Shown piece by piece: positions 45,159-55,535 of a stretch of 64,000 nt of DNA. The stretch's first letter is position 1, and each line of letters opens with the position of its first letter. The stretch spans positions 372,001 to 436,000 of the forward strand of contig JACZZP010000010.1 of NCBI GenBank assembly GCA_015183035.1. The letters run 5' to 3'. The position numbers and the translations under genes were made by a program. Below the pieces are notes generated by a model. It ran no database searches, was not told the DNA's origin, and saw only the letters and a program-made list of their open reading frames with translations. Source of the stretch: Meloidogyne chitwoodi (Eukaryota; Nematoda; Chromadorea; Rhabditida; Meloidogynidae).

Positions 45159-45665
45159 TCAAAAATCCCATTCTGACACTTGAACTTGAATTACCGCCAA
45201 ATTGTGTGCTATAGAAACTCCCTTTCTTGAAATTATATTTATATGAAGGCGAATATTTTCTGTTCGAGGTCCTCTTATTGGTTTTGAAAGATGAACAATA
45301 CCTTTAAAAAATAATTTTCTTTTCCCTTTATATTTTTTAAAGCAATGTAATGTTCAAAAATATTAAATAAAAAAGACTGACCAACATTCCCCTGCTGTTC
45401 AACAAAAAAATTAAAAGAATTTTGTCCATTAATTACATATTCAATATTAAATACACTATTATTTATTTTTGTTGTAATTCGAGATATCTAGAATAAAATT
45501 AAAAAATAATTAATTTTCATTCAAATAACCTCAATTGGTTTTTTCAATATTTTTATTGAAGGGACGGAGCGAAATTGGAAGAGAATTTCCCTTGTATAAT
45601 TGCTAAGGCAAATAGCATCATTTGAATGACAATTTTTAAGGCAAGAATAACCATCCTCTACTTGG
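45159..45665 (-). CDS. fbl-1: Fibulin-1 alternative C-terminus, D type
   Basis: Exons 45530-45665, 45382-45487 and 45159-45301 (TGA stop). Starts [20 protein letters not shown], matching the CVKSCRPNDVTC region of the vertebrate D form, and ends [19 protein letters not shown] ... [10 protein letters not shown], where the vertebrate D form ends in HIFVSEYWF. It is the more distal of the two tails. Confidence 0.85.
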
Positions 45666-48600
45666 CTGAAATTATTATACATAATTGATAAGTTTTGTAT
45701 ATATTTAAAAATTTAATTCTGAGACTCAAGTGGAGTGGTTTTGTAACTGAGACTCAAATGTCTCAGAAATTATTTTTTAAAATTTAGAGACTCAAGTGGT
45801 CAGGTTTAAGAAATTAAAAAAAATTAATACTGAGACTCAAATAGTAGGGGGTGGTCACTAAGACTCAATTGGTCAAAATTATTGAACATTTAAGAAAATA
45901 ATAAATAAGCAAAATAAAACTAGCGATTTATTATTTAATTTTAAATAAAAAAATCAATTTTAGTAAATAATAAATCAAATAAAAAATTAAAATAAAAGCA
46001 CAGCAATTAATAATAAAAATAGAGATCTCTAAAACTCTTTCTACTTTTAATAATTTTAAAATCTACGAATTCTGTTTAAGCGAACATTTTGTGTTTGGGG
46101 ACGATATTGAGAGACAAATATCTAAAAAAAAATATTTTAAAAAATTAAATTATTTTTTACAAGTAAATTAGCAACATATTTTCCATTAAAAAGTCCATTT
46201 GTTGTTAAACGAAGGGTTAATTCTAAATGAACTTGTTGAGGTCCATCTAATGAATCTCTTAGTGCTATTATTGCTGAATTGTGATCTTCTCCTAAAAATA
46301 GTCTAAAAATAATTTTTATAAAATGAAAAATACCCTTCTGAAGCAAAAAATTCGCTCTCATTGCAGGAGTGACTGTATCACTGCCTAAAAGGTAAAAACA
46401 AAATTTCATTGCATTTATTTGAATTTATTAACGTCTTAAATAGAAATAAACTACTCTTTAATTTTAAAAACAATAACAAGTATACATTGAAAAAGATTAA
46501 AGTAGTGGATTTCAATTAGAGAGGGGCCTTATACTATGATTAACTTATAAAGAGGTAGAAAATAGAGAAAAAGTTATCAATTATTAAAAGGTCTATAATT
46601 AGAGAGGGCTAAAGAAATATTTTAATTTTTAACCTTGTTCTGCACTAACTAATCTAAGTTCAAATTGCATAGAAGAATTAGGATTGGGCGGACCCTTTAA
46701 ATAAAATAAAAAAATTAAAATAAAATATTTACCCTCATTGAAAAGAGCGTAACAGAAGTGCGGTGAAGAGAAATATTTACTTGCTAAAAAATGAAAAAAT
46801 ATTTTTTTAATTTAATTTAAAAAAGAAAACTTTAGGTATAGCAATGTGTTGCCAAGAAATATGTATTGGCCATTTTTTGCATCTTTCCAAGGCTAAATTC
46901 TCGCAAAATCCAGGACGTTTCAGGCATCGGCTAATTTTTAAAAAATGTTAGAGAATTAATTATAAAAAATTAAATGTTTAAAAAACAAAAAATATGCTAA
47001 AAACAAAATGTTAAAAAATTGGGTAATTAAATTAAAAACAAGGTGTTAATAGAAAAACACAGTCACATGGAGTTAGAGGTATTAAATAATTAATCTTCAC
47101 ACGACTAAAAGTAACGCGTTCTTGCTTATCCACCCACAACACCTATTACATTATTCCCCTTTTAAGTTACCGTCTTAGAGAAAGTTACAAAAATGATATT
47201 ACTACTAGAAAGTGAGTGACATCTTTGCGGACAAATTTTGCTCATATAAATACTGGTAAAAGGAAGTTTTTTTAGTCCAAAAAACCATCACCTACTACCA
47301 TTTCAACTTTAAGGTGTATAAATTCCACAAAGAATGGGGAAAAATATACTTTTTTTGAAAAAAGAGTTCTTCCTACTCTTCCCAGTAAAATTAATTTAAA
47401 ATTAAAAACGCCAACTTTTTTAATCTTCTGTCAGGAATAAAATTGCGTGGGCAATCTATCCGCTCACATTTATAACTTCCCAATAAATTAATACAAAGCT
47501 GGTCAATTTCACACAAATTTGAACTTTCAGAACATTCATCAATATCTTTTTTTAATTAAATTATTAAAAAAATATTTATTTATTTTGTACCTTTACAAGT
47601 AATTCCATCAGGCATAACTTGATAGCCTTCTGGACATTTACAAAGAAAGGACCCTGGAGTATTAACACATTTTCCCATACATAATTCATTCCCTTAAAAT
47701 TTAATTTTTTTTTAATTCTAAAAAATTTCTCTTTACCAGATTTTGCCCAAATAAGGCATTCATCAATATCTTCACATGTAGTTTCATCAATACCCAATTG
47801 ATATCCTAAAAATAATTTTAAAAAAATAATATAATGAAATCTCTAACATATCACACCCTTCAACTTACTCTCTTAAACAAGAAAATTTGTATAAGTATAA
47901 TCTCAAAAAAATTAGTAGGGGATAAGGAACATTGAGTAGAGGATAAGGAACATAGAGGAAAAAGAGCATTAATTTGTGTTATTTAAGGGGAAAAGTTTTT
48001 AAACTGGATCCATTAGTCAGTATGCTCTTTTTCCTTTTATTGACACTACGGTAACTACTAAAATTTATGTGCCAATTAAATAAAAATTCTGTATCTAATA
48101 AGCCTATTCTTTAAATAATAACCTCGATCACAAATGCACTGATAAGATCCTGGTGAATTAATACATTTTTGCTGACATTTGGCAATACCCAAAGAGCATT
48201 CATTAATATCTAAAAAAATTATTTTTAGATTTTTTTAAATTTAATTTTTACCGTCACAACTTCGATTATCAGAAGCTAAACTAAATCCAGATTTACAAAT
48301 ACATTGATAAGAGCCTATTGAATTAACACAATTTGCTTGTAAAGAACATGCATGTCCAGCAAATTTTACACATTCATTAATATCTTCACATCTCCTAAAA
48401 GGAAAATTATTTTTTAAATTAATTAATTTATTACTCATGCCATTCGTTCTATTTTTCAAATTCTTGTTTTCTGTTCCCGTTTTTTCAAAATTTTCGATCT
48501 TTATTATTTATAGGATTTCAGAAAACTTTCAAAAAAGGTCATTTTTGCAAATGGTAAAAAGTCAAACATTTTTTTGATGTATGTTCCTTACGCACTATAA

Positions 48601-51600
48601 AGTATGTTCTCTACACACTATAAAATATGTTCCTTATAGACTAAGGTAAAAGCCCCCTTTTGAACTTTGACGAACTTTATAATTATAGTGTCCTTAACTA
48701 TTTTATATGAATTTAATTTTGTAGACTAATTTAAGAGGGCTAATTGGTGAAAAAATTTTTATAAGAAAAATGCTTGGCTATTTAATTTTTTAATTTATTT
48801 AAAAATTAGAAAATAATTTAAAAATTCAGTTACATTGTAAACTCATTAAATTCAAATCCAGAAGCACATTTGCAACGGTAAATTCCTGGTAAATTGATAC
48901 AATCTTCTGCGGAGGTGCATGTGTGTGTTCCACGTTGACATTCATCAATATCTTTAAAAATAAATTTTTTTTAATTTTAAAAATATTTAAATAAAAAACC
49001 AAGGCAAAATCCACTCTCTCTATCCATATAATATCCATTAGAGCAAACATTTCCTTGCTCTTGACAACGAAATGCTCCTGGCGTATTTACACCTTTATTT
49101 TTTAAATTTAATTTTAAAAATTATTTAATTTCTAAAATAATTAATTTTTTTAATAAAAGGACTATTTTTCAATTTTTTCAAAAAAAAATAATTTTTTAAA
49201 GTATGCAAAGATATTTTATAATGGTTATTTTGAGTAATTCGCCTATTATTTTTCCATAATATTTTCAAAATTGACCAAATTTTATAAACTTAATTTTTAA
49301 AAAAAGCTAATTTTGTGTCTGATTTTTTAAATTTTAATTCATATTTTTATATAGATTAAAAAAAAAGTTATGCTAAAATAACTACAATAGTGTTATTTTG
49401 TTAAACAAGGGCAGAGAGCGCAGAGTAGGTTTTATTTCTCTTTCCCTTTAATGGGATTTAGGTGATTACCGAGGCTGCTCTCTTCTTTTCTTTTTTTAAT
49501 TTTTTAGCTAAAAGGGCAATAATTAAAAAATATTTCCGTCTTATATTTTTTATTGCAAATAAGTCCAGGGTGGATCAAATTGCCTAAAATTTTGGAAATA
49601 TAGAAATAACCCTTTTATTAATTTTTAAAAATAATTTTTATATTTTTAAAATTAAAACTAATTTTTTACTTTTAATTTAAATTGAACACTCACATTCTTC
49701 ATAAATAGGACATGCATTTATTTGTTCCCTACATTCATCGATATCTTCACAACTTCCATCCCTAGGTTTATAACCTGATGGACAATTTATTGACTAAATA
49801 AAATTATTTTTTTTTAATTTTATTTTTTAAACTTTGCATTCTCCAGTTCCAGGGTCCAAAAGTTGATAATCCTCACATTTTTTAGGCACACAACGAAAAC
49901 TTCCTTGAGTATTTTTACATTGATACATAGGGCCACAATCATGTGCTCCGAGGGTGCATTCGTCCACATCTATTTTTTTAATTATAATTTTTTTTATAGA
50001 AAAGCGGAATATTTAATAAAATATTTTTTAAATTTTATAAAAAAGGCACTTTTCTAATTTAAAAATAAATTTCTTTAATAGACGTAATTATAGGATCCCT
50101 TATATTTAATAGAGAGAGTTTGAACTTAAACATTAATTAGTTATTATTTTTTAATTAATTTTTCTGTGTTAAACAAAGCACAGCAAAATAGTTAATATGT
50201 ATAATTAATATTAAATAATTAAAAAAATAAAGTAAATTTAAAAATAAATAAAAGCACAGACCAACACACTGTTCAGTTTCACTATCCATTGCATAACCAG
50301 TTCCACCCGAAAAAAAATTTTTATTATAAAGAAAAAAATTTTATGCTTACAAGACTTTGTTCGAATACATTTATATGCACCAGGCTATTTAACAAAAAAA
50401 AATAGAAATTAAAAAAAGTTTTAGGTTTACTGTATTTAAACAACGTTGAGATTCCAGACAATCATCAACTAATAAAAGACATTCATCAATATCTGGGGAT
50501 AAAATAATAAAAAAAATTTAAAAAACGAAAAATAAAAAAATATTAAAAAAATAATATTATGGAAAAGGGAAATTAAAGCAAATAAAAAAATTAAAAAAAA
50601 CAAACCAATACAAACATTCCCAACATCACTCCAATAAAATCCAGTAGAACAAACACAGGAAAAAGATCCTTGTAAATTTAAGCATTGAGTATTAAATTCG
50701 GAACAAAGAGCAAATCCATGACTAACACATTCGTTAATGTCTGTTTTTTGAGACTATTTTATTAAGGAAAAAAGGATAAATTAAAAAAAAATAAAATAAA
50801 GGAAAATGCAACAAAAAGAGGTTAAGCATAAATTACTAAAAGAAATAAGAAAAGAAAAAATAGCAAATTGTTAGAAAAATACAGTAGCAACAAGATTATA
50901 AGTAGGAGAAGAATTAATTAATTATTAGAATTAAATCGTCATTTATTCAAGTTCAAACTTAAGTCTCTACTTTGCAAGAAAAGAAAAGAGAAATTTTTAA
51001 GATTGTAGATATTTTTTCTAATTTGTTTAAAAGAGTGCTTTTTCTAATAAAATATTTATTTATAATTTTCCAATTAAAGATTTGCAAACCAAAAAAAGTT
51101 TTTTTAGTCTGTTCATCTCTCCCTTGACCATTTCCTGGCCAAAATGAAGATACTTTTTCTCTTCTATTTTCAATTGTTTGATAAATAAATCTTCCATTAT
51201 TTTTACTCCTTTGTTGACTATTTTTTAAATTTTTTAAAACATTTTTTTGTTTTTTAGTTTGCGTAGAAATAATATTTTTAGATGGTCGACATCCATAACC
51301 ACCAATTATATTAACACAGATTTCTCTTTTAAAATCGCATAAAGGCATTATTTGAACATTTTTATAATTTTGTTGTTGTTTTAAATAAATTAGGCATTCA
51401 TCAATGTCTATATTATTGTAATAGAAAAAGACAGTTTTAGGGTAATAGGGGAAGAAATTATTAAATTTTACAAAAAAATTAATAATAAAATAAATTAAGA
51501 AATAAATTGGAAGAATGAAAAATAGGTAATCAAATAATTTTTTAATTAAATTTAAAAAACATACCAACACAAGAACGCCCGTCGGACGCTAAATCAAAAC

Positions 51601-54390
51601 CTGAACGACAACCACATTGAGAAGTACCCTTAAAGTTTTAAATAGCAATTAATTTTAATGATTAAAAAGTTTAGGGAATTTAATTTTCAAGCTTAAGTTT
51701 ATAATTTTGCTTAACTTTTAATTTTTCAATCTCGTTTTTAAACAAAAGTGTAATATTGTTTTCAATTTCAAGTTTTAATATGTTCTTAAATTTCAAGTTT
51801 ACAAATTAAAGTTTATAATCTTAACATTTCAGCTCAAGTTTATAAAGTTTCTTCAATCACAAATTTCGATATTAAGTAGTGTATAATCTTAAGTTTTCAG
51901 TTTCAAGTTTACAATCTCAAGTTTTATTAATTCCAACTTACATCTTCTCTAATTGTACATAAATGTTCACAATTTGCACTTACACAGCTTGAAGCTAAAT
52001 AAAAAATTAATTCTTGTTAAGTCTAATTTTACAACCTATCTATCATTTCTTAAATGAAACTTAAAAATAAAAGAGGGGAACTCAATAAATAAAATACTCA
52101 TTTTCAAATTTAAAAATATAGCGGAGATGGACGCCCTTCGGGCGTCCTTCTCCGCTAGCAAAAAACAATAAACTTAAAATATTCTGACAATAAAAACTTT
52201 ACACTTACAAACTTTTTAAAAAAACAAAACACATAAATACTGAGACTCTAATGTTTCTGACTCAAGTGTCTCTTATTCAGATTCAAATGTCTCTCACTCA
52301 GACTCAGTGTCTCACTTAAGTGCCTCTTACTCAGACTCAACTATCTCTTACTCAAAATTACGTTTCTCTTACTCATGTTTATCAGCTTAAATTGCCTCTT
52401 AAATAGACTCAAGTGTCTCTGACTCAAGTGTCTCTGACTCAAGTGTCTCTGACTCAAGTGTCTCTGACTCAAGTGTCTCTGACTCAAGTGTCTCTGACTC
52501 AAGTGTCTCTGACTCAAGTGTCTCTGACTCAAGTGTCTCTGACTCAAGTGTCTCTGACTCAAGTGTCTCTGACTCAAGTGTCTCTGACTCAAGTGTCTCT
52601 GACTCAAGTGTCTCTGACTCAAGTGTCTCTGACTCAAGTGTCTCTGACTCAAGTGTCTCTGACTCAAGTGTCTCTGACTCAAGTGTCTCTGACTCAAGTG
52701 TCTCTGACTCAAGTGTCTCTGACTCAAGTGTCTCTGACTCAAGTGTCTCTGACTCAAGTGTCTCTGACTCAAGTGTCTCTGACTCAAGTGTCTCTGACTC
52801 AAGTGTCTCTGACTCAAGTGTCTCTGACTCAAGTGTCTCTGACTCAAGTGTCTCTGACTCAAGTGTCTCTGACTCAAGTGTCTCTGACTCAAGTGTCTCT
52901 GACTCAAGTGTCTCTGACTCAAGTGTCTCTGACTCAAGTGTCTCTGACTCAAGTGTCTCTGACTCAAGTGTCTCTGACTCAAGTGTCTCTGACTCAAGTG
53001 TCTCTGACTCAAGTGTCTCTGACTCAAGTGTCTCTGACTCAAGTGTCTCTGACTCAAGTGTCTCTGACTCAAGTGTCTCTGACTCAAGTGTCTCTGACTA
53101 ACAATAAGACTCCTCAGCACGACTCCTCCTTTTTCGTCTGGCATCACTCGAGCAGCAGGGTTCGTCGGCGTCATTGGAGCAGCATGGTTCGTCGGCGTCA
53201 CTGGAGCAGCAAGGTTCTTCAACGTCCATATTTCAAGCAAAATGCAGCAAGAAGCGTTGTTGTTTGTTTGTTGTTGAAATGTAGTAGCGTTGAAGACTGA
53301 TCAAAATACATGGTTTATATAGTATCCAAGTTCAAGTTTATTTTCAAGTTTTAAGATCAAGTTTATTTTCAAGTTTCAAATCCGTTTATTTTCAAGTTCG
53401 AAGTTCATTTTCAAGTTTTAAGTTCAAACTTAAACTTTATTTCAAGTTGCAAACCCTACTATAAAAACCCCCACTTTCACTTACCCCAATCATTTGTCTA
53501 TAAAAAGCCAAACAAACAAACTGACAAACATTCTCAATTATATAATTAGATTATTACCATTTCTAACTCCTTCAAAATCAATTGAAAGGCCAACGACATG
53601 AGAGGAACCTTTAAAAAATAAATTTTTATTCTAAAAATAATCAAAAAATACCAATATTTAATATTTTTGTTTGATTACAACATTTATTAAAAGCATCTAA
53701 ACAATCTGGACTAAATCTAAAAAAAATTTATTAAATAATTTTTTTTAAATTATTTTGAAAAACCCTGTGGGGGCAATACAAGGTTCTTTACTTTCTGATA
53801 AATCTTTGGCAAGTAGGCAACAATCACAGCATTCCTATTAGTCAAATTGTATTAATTAAATATATTAATTTAATTTATTAAATTTAATAACCTTTTTAAC
53901 ACCACCAGCTAATTCATTAATATTCAAAGCTGAACAAACTTTATGTCTTTGTGCGTATAAAAGTCCGGCATGACATGAAGCATCTATTAATGAGCGAAGA
54001 CAACAAATAGAACCTGCACGATTACAGGTATGTGAAGATCCAACTGGAATAAAACTGTTAATTTATTTTTTTCTTATTTTACCTACAAAAATGATTAAGG
54101 GCTGTAGCTTTAATTTAGATAAAAAATAAAAATTTTGGGCATAATATTTAGTTAAATATTTTAATAAAATTAAAATAAAAACCAGCTTTAACAGATATAC
54201 AATTTCCTTTTTCTCTAAAATGTTTGGAACCTCCAGAACAACAACGAGTAAGTTCAGTAGACGTTGAAAAGTGGAACAGACAAAGAATATTAAAAATACC
54301 TTAAAAATTAATTTTAAAATTTTAATAAAATTAAATAAAAATACCGAATATAAGAATATATCGAATACAAAATTTTAGGCTTGTAGACAT
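45159..54390 (-). CDS. fbl-1: Fibulin-1 (matrix EGF protein) with alternative C and D ends
   Basis: Signal peptide and anaphylatoxin-type Cys modules: exons 54345-54390, 54183-54299, 53892-54043, 53764-53834, 53652-53716 and 53558-53608 (motifs [36 protein letters not shown]). Then calcium-binding EGF repeats (D-I-D/N-E-C) in exons 51942-51994, 51565-51628, 51407 onwards (end uncertain), 50606-50740, 50431-50492, 50351-50384, 50262-50306, 49833-49969, 49694-49793, 49000-49092, 48834-48951, 48252-48394, 48123-48209, 47737-47805, 47591-47692 and 47416-47545. Fibulin-1 is a secreted basement-membrane protein that in C. elegans shapes gonad and body morphology. The last shared exon ends two bases into a codon, and both alternative tails fit that phase. 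Order, Cys spacing and both tails match fibulin-1 closely. Confidence 0.9.
45718..45870. repeat. Degenerate GAGACTCAAATGTCTCAG repeats
   Basis: Five or so copies of GAGACTCAA(A/G)TG units between the D-type and C-type fibulin tails. Their sequence is related to the 15-bp minisatellite at 52406-53099 in the same gene. Confidence 0.7.
46056..46930 (-). CDS. fbl-1: Fibulin-1 alternative C-terminus, C type
   Basis: Exons 46831-46930, 46733-46783, 46634-46694, 46334-46384, 46161-46291 and 46056-46121 (stop). The segment begins [11 protein letters not shown] ... [14 protein letters not shown], like the RITYYHLSFPTNI region of the vertebrate C form, and ends [19 protein letters not shown] where the vertebrate form has FVAKLFIFVSAEL. 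It has a TAA stop of its own, so splicing into it excludes the D-type exons downstream. Confidence 0.85.
48575..48640. repeat. Tandem repeat related to 4820-4990, opposite orientation
   Basis: ATGTTCCTTACGCACTATAA, ATGTTCTCTACACACTATAA and ATGTTCCTTATAGACTA are three tandem units, the reverse complement of the GTAGTGCGTAAGGAACATAT repeat. Fibulin intron. Confidence 0.75.
52240..53099. repeat. 15-bp minisatellite (TGTCTCTGACTCAAG)n, about 46 exact copies
   Basis: From about 52406 to 53099 the unit repeats without any visible change; each 60-base line is the same four units. 52240-52405 holds older, diverged units (TGTCTCTTACTCAGACTCAA). Because 15 is a multiple of three, two long frames stay open, one per strand, encoding pentapeptide repeats. 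It lies in a fibulin-1 intron, so these frames are not taken as genes. Confidence 0.95.
53098..53229 (-). CDS. Small Cys-repeat ORF (43 codons) nested in a fibulin intron
   Basis: On the minus strand, ATG at 53229 opens a frame [20 protein letters not shown] ... ending [13 protein letters not shown] and TAG at 53098, at the edge of the minisatellite. Three copies of a nine-residue unit (DEPCCSSDA type) are followed by a basic cluster. About 80 bp upstream is a TATA-like CTATATAAACC (53313-53323), and the 5'UTR has CAACAACAAACAAACAACAACGCTTC-like sequence, similar to the Thr-rich family leaders. No signal peptide. Alternative frames are also open here, one running into the minisatellite, so the product is uncertain. 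Confidence 0.35.
   Translation of the reverse strand: MDVEEPCCSSDADEPCCSNDADEPCCSSDARRKRRSRAEESYC
53325..53455. repeat. CAAGTTTATTTTCAAGTTT repeats
   Basis: Six diverged units of TTTATTTTCAAGTT(T/C) in tandem in a fibulin intron, between the small Cys-repeat ORF promoter and the orphan TATA module. Confidence 0.7.
53458..53487 (+). promoter_or_regulatory. Orphan copy of the Thr-rich family promoter module
   Basis: ACTATAAAAACCCCCACTTT followed by CACTTACCCC on the plus strand matches the modules before copies A, B and C (ACTATAAAA(A/G)CCC, TTTTC, TCAC). No family exon follows; the next sequence is fibulin exon 53558-53608 on the other strand. Probably the relic of another copy. Confidence 0.55.
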
Positions 54391-55535
54391 TGAAATTTTA
54401 AATTAGAAGAATAAACAGAATATTAAAATTAATAAAAATATAGTGAATTTTTTATTAAAGAAATTTAGATAAAATTAAATAAAAAAATAAATGTCTGAGA
54501 CTAAATTTGAAGAAAAAACAAATTAAAATTAGGATTAATTGTAAAATTAGCAAAAAAAAAATAGACAAAAACAGACAAACAAATCCTCTAAAAAATAATA
54601 TTTATTAATTATATACTTTCATCCTTTTTCTTATATTTTCCGTTCATAATAACATGCACAAATTGAGTAAAATTAATTAATTGATAAGAATGACAAAAAT
54701 GATAAAAAAAATAAATAATTAAAGTTAAATTATTGGAAAAAAATATTTTGCGAAATAATAAATGAGGACATTGAATTTTATAATTTATTCAATTTTTAGG
54801 TTATTCTAACAGTTTATCCTTTAAATTACCTAAATAAATAAATATATAATAATATTTTATTTTTAAGTTTTTAACGTTTAAAAATCAATAAAGATTGATC
54901 AAAACTTTGTGTTAAAAGCTGAAATGTGATATATTAAATTTCATTTTATTAAAAAAATGATAAATATATGAATGACCTACAGGAAAAGAAAAATATTCTT
55001 CTAAATAAAAATATTATATTAATTTTAAACTTATATTCATTAAAAATTAAAAGCTTCGTAAAACTTGTGTATATAAAGCAAATTGACTTTGTTAAAAATC
55101 AGAAACTAGGTATTTGTAAAACAAGCCAAATTAAACTAAATAGTTTATGAATTTTTAAATTCAAGTAAATTACAATCTTAAGTAACTCAAACATAATTTA
55201 ATGGATGTAAAAATCACACTAATTAATGACCAATAGAAGACTAAAGTTTTTAAAGTGATCTTAACTATTAAAACTTTAATAAAACTTAAAATTAATACAA
55301 ACTCAAAAAACCAAAACATTAAACAAATACATTTATTTATTATACATTTACAACATATATACAATCAAATACAAATATATATAATACATACAATAGAAAC
55401 AATAGGCATACAAATATATTTATATAGTTTAGGGGAATATATAGGGGAACAATAATTACATATTTATATAAGGGAATATATTTATCTATACAGTATCATC
55501 TCATCCCACCCTCCCTCCCTCTTTCGTTGTTGCAT
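54391..55535. other. Fibulin promoter region and 3' flank of copy B
   Basis: No coding exon. 55325-55500 is the duplicated 3' flank also found at 6115-6310. The stretch 54600-55140 is simple AT-rich sequence with short open frames of no significance. Confidence 0.5.

Noticed and set aside
52240..53099. CRISPR-like regular array
   Set aside because: Units are contiguous with no spacers, in a eukaryotic intron.
52341..53300. Two ~300-codon open frames on opposite strands (LSQRH and SLTQV repeats)
   Set aside because: They exist because a 15-bp unit without stop codons is repeated; no splice or start evidence. Recorded as a minisatellite.
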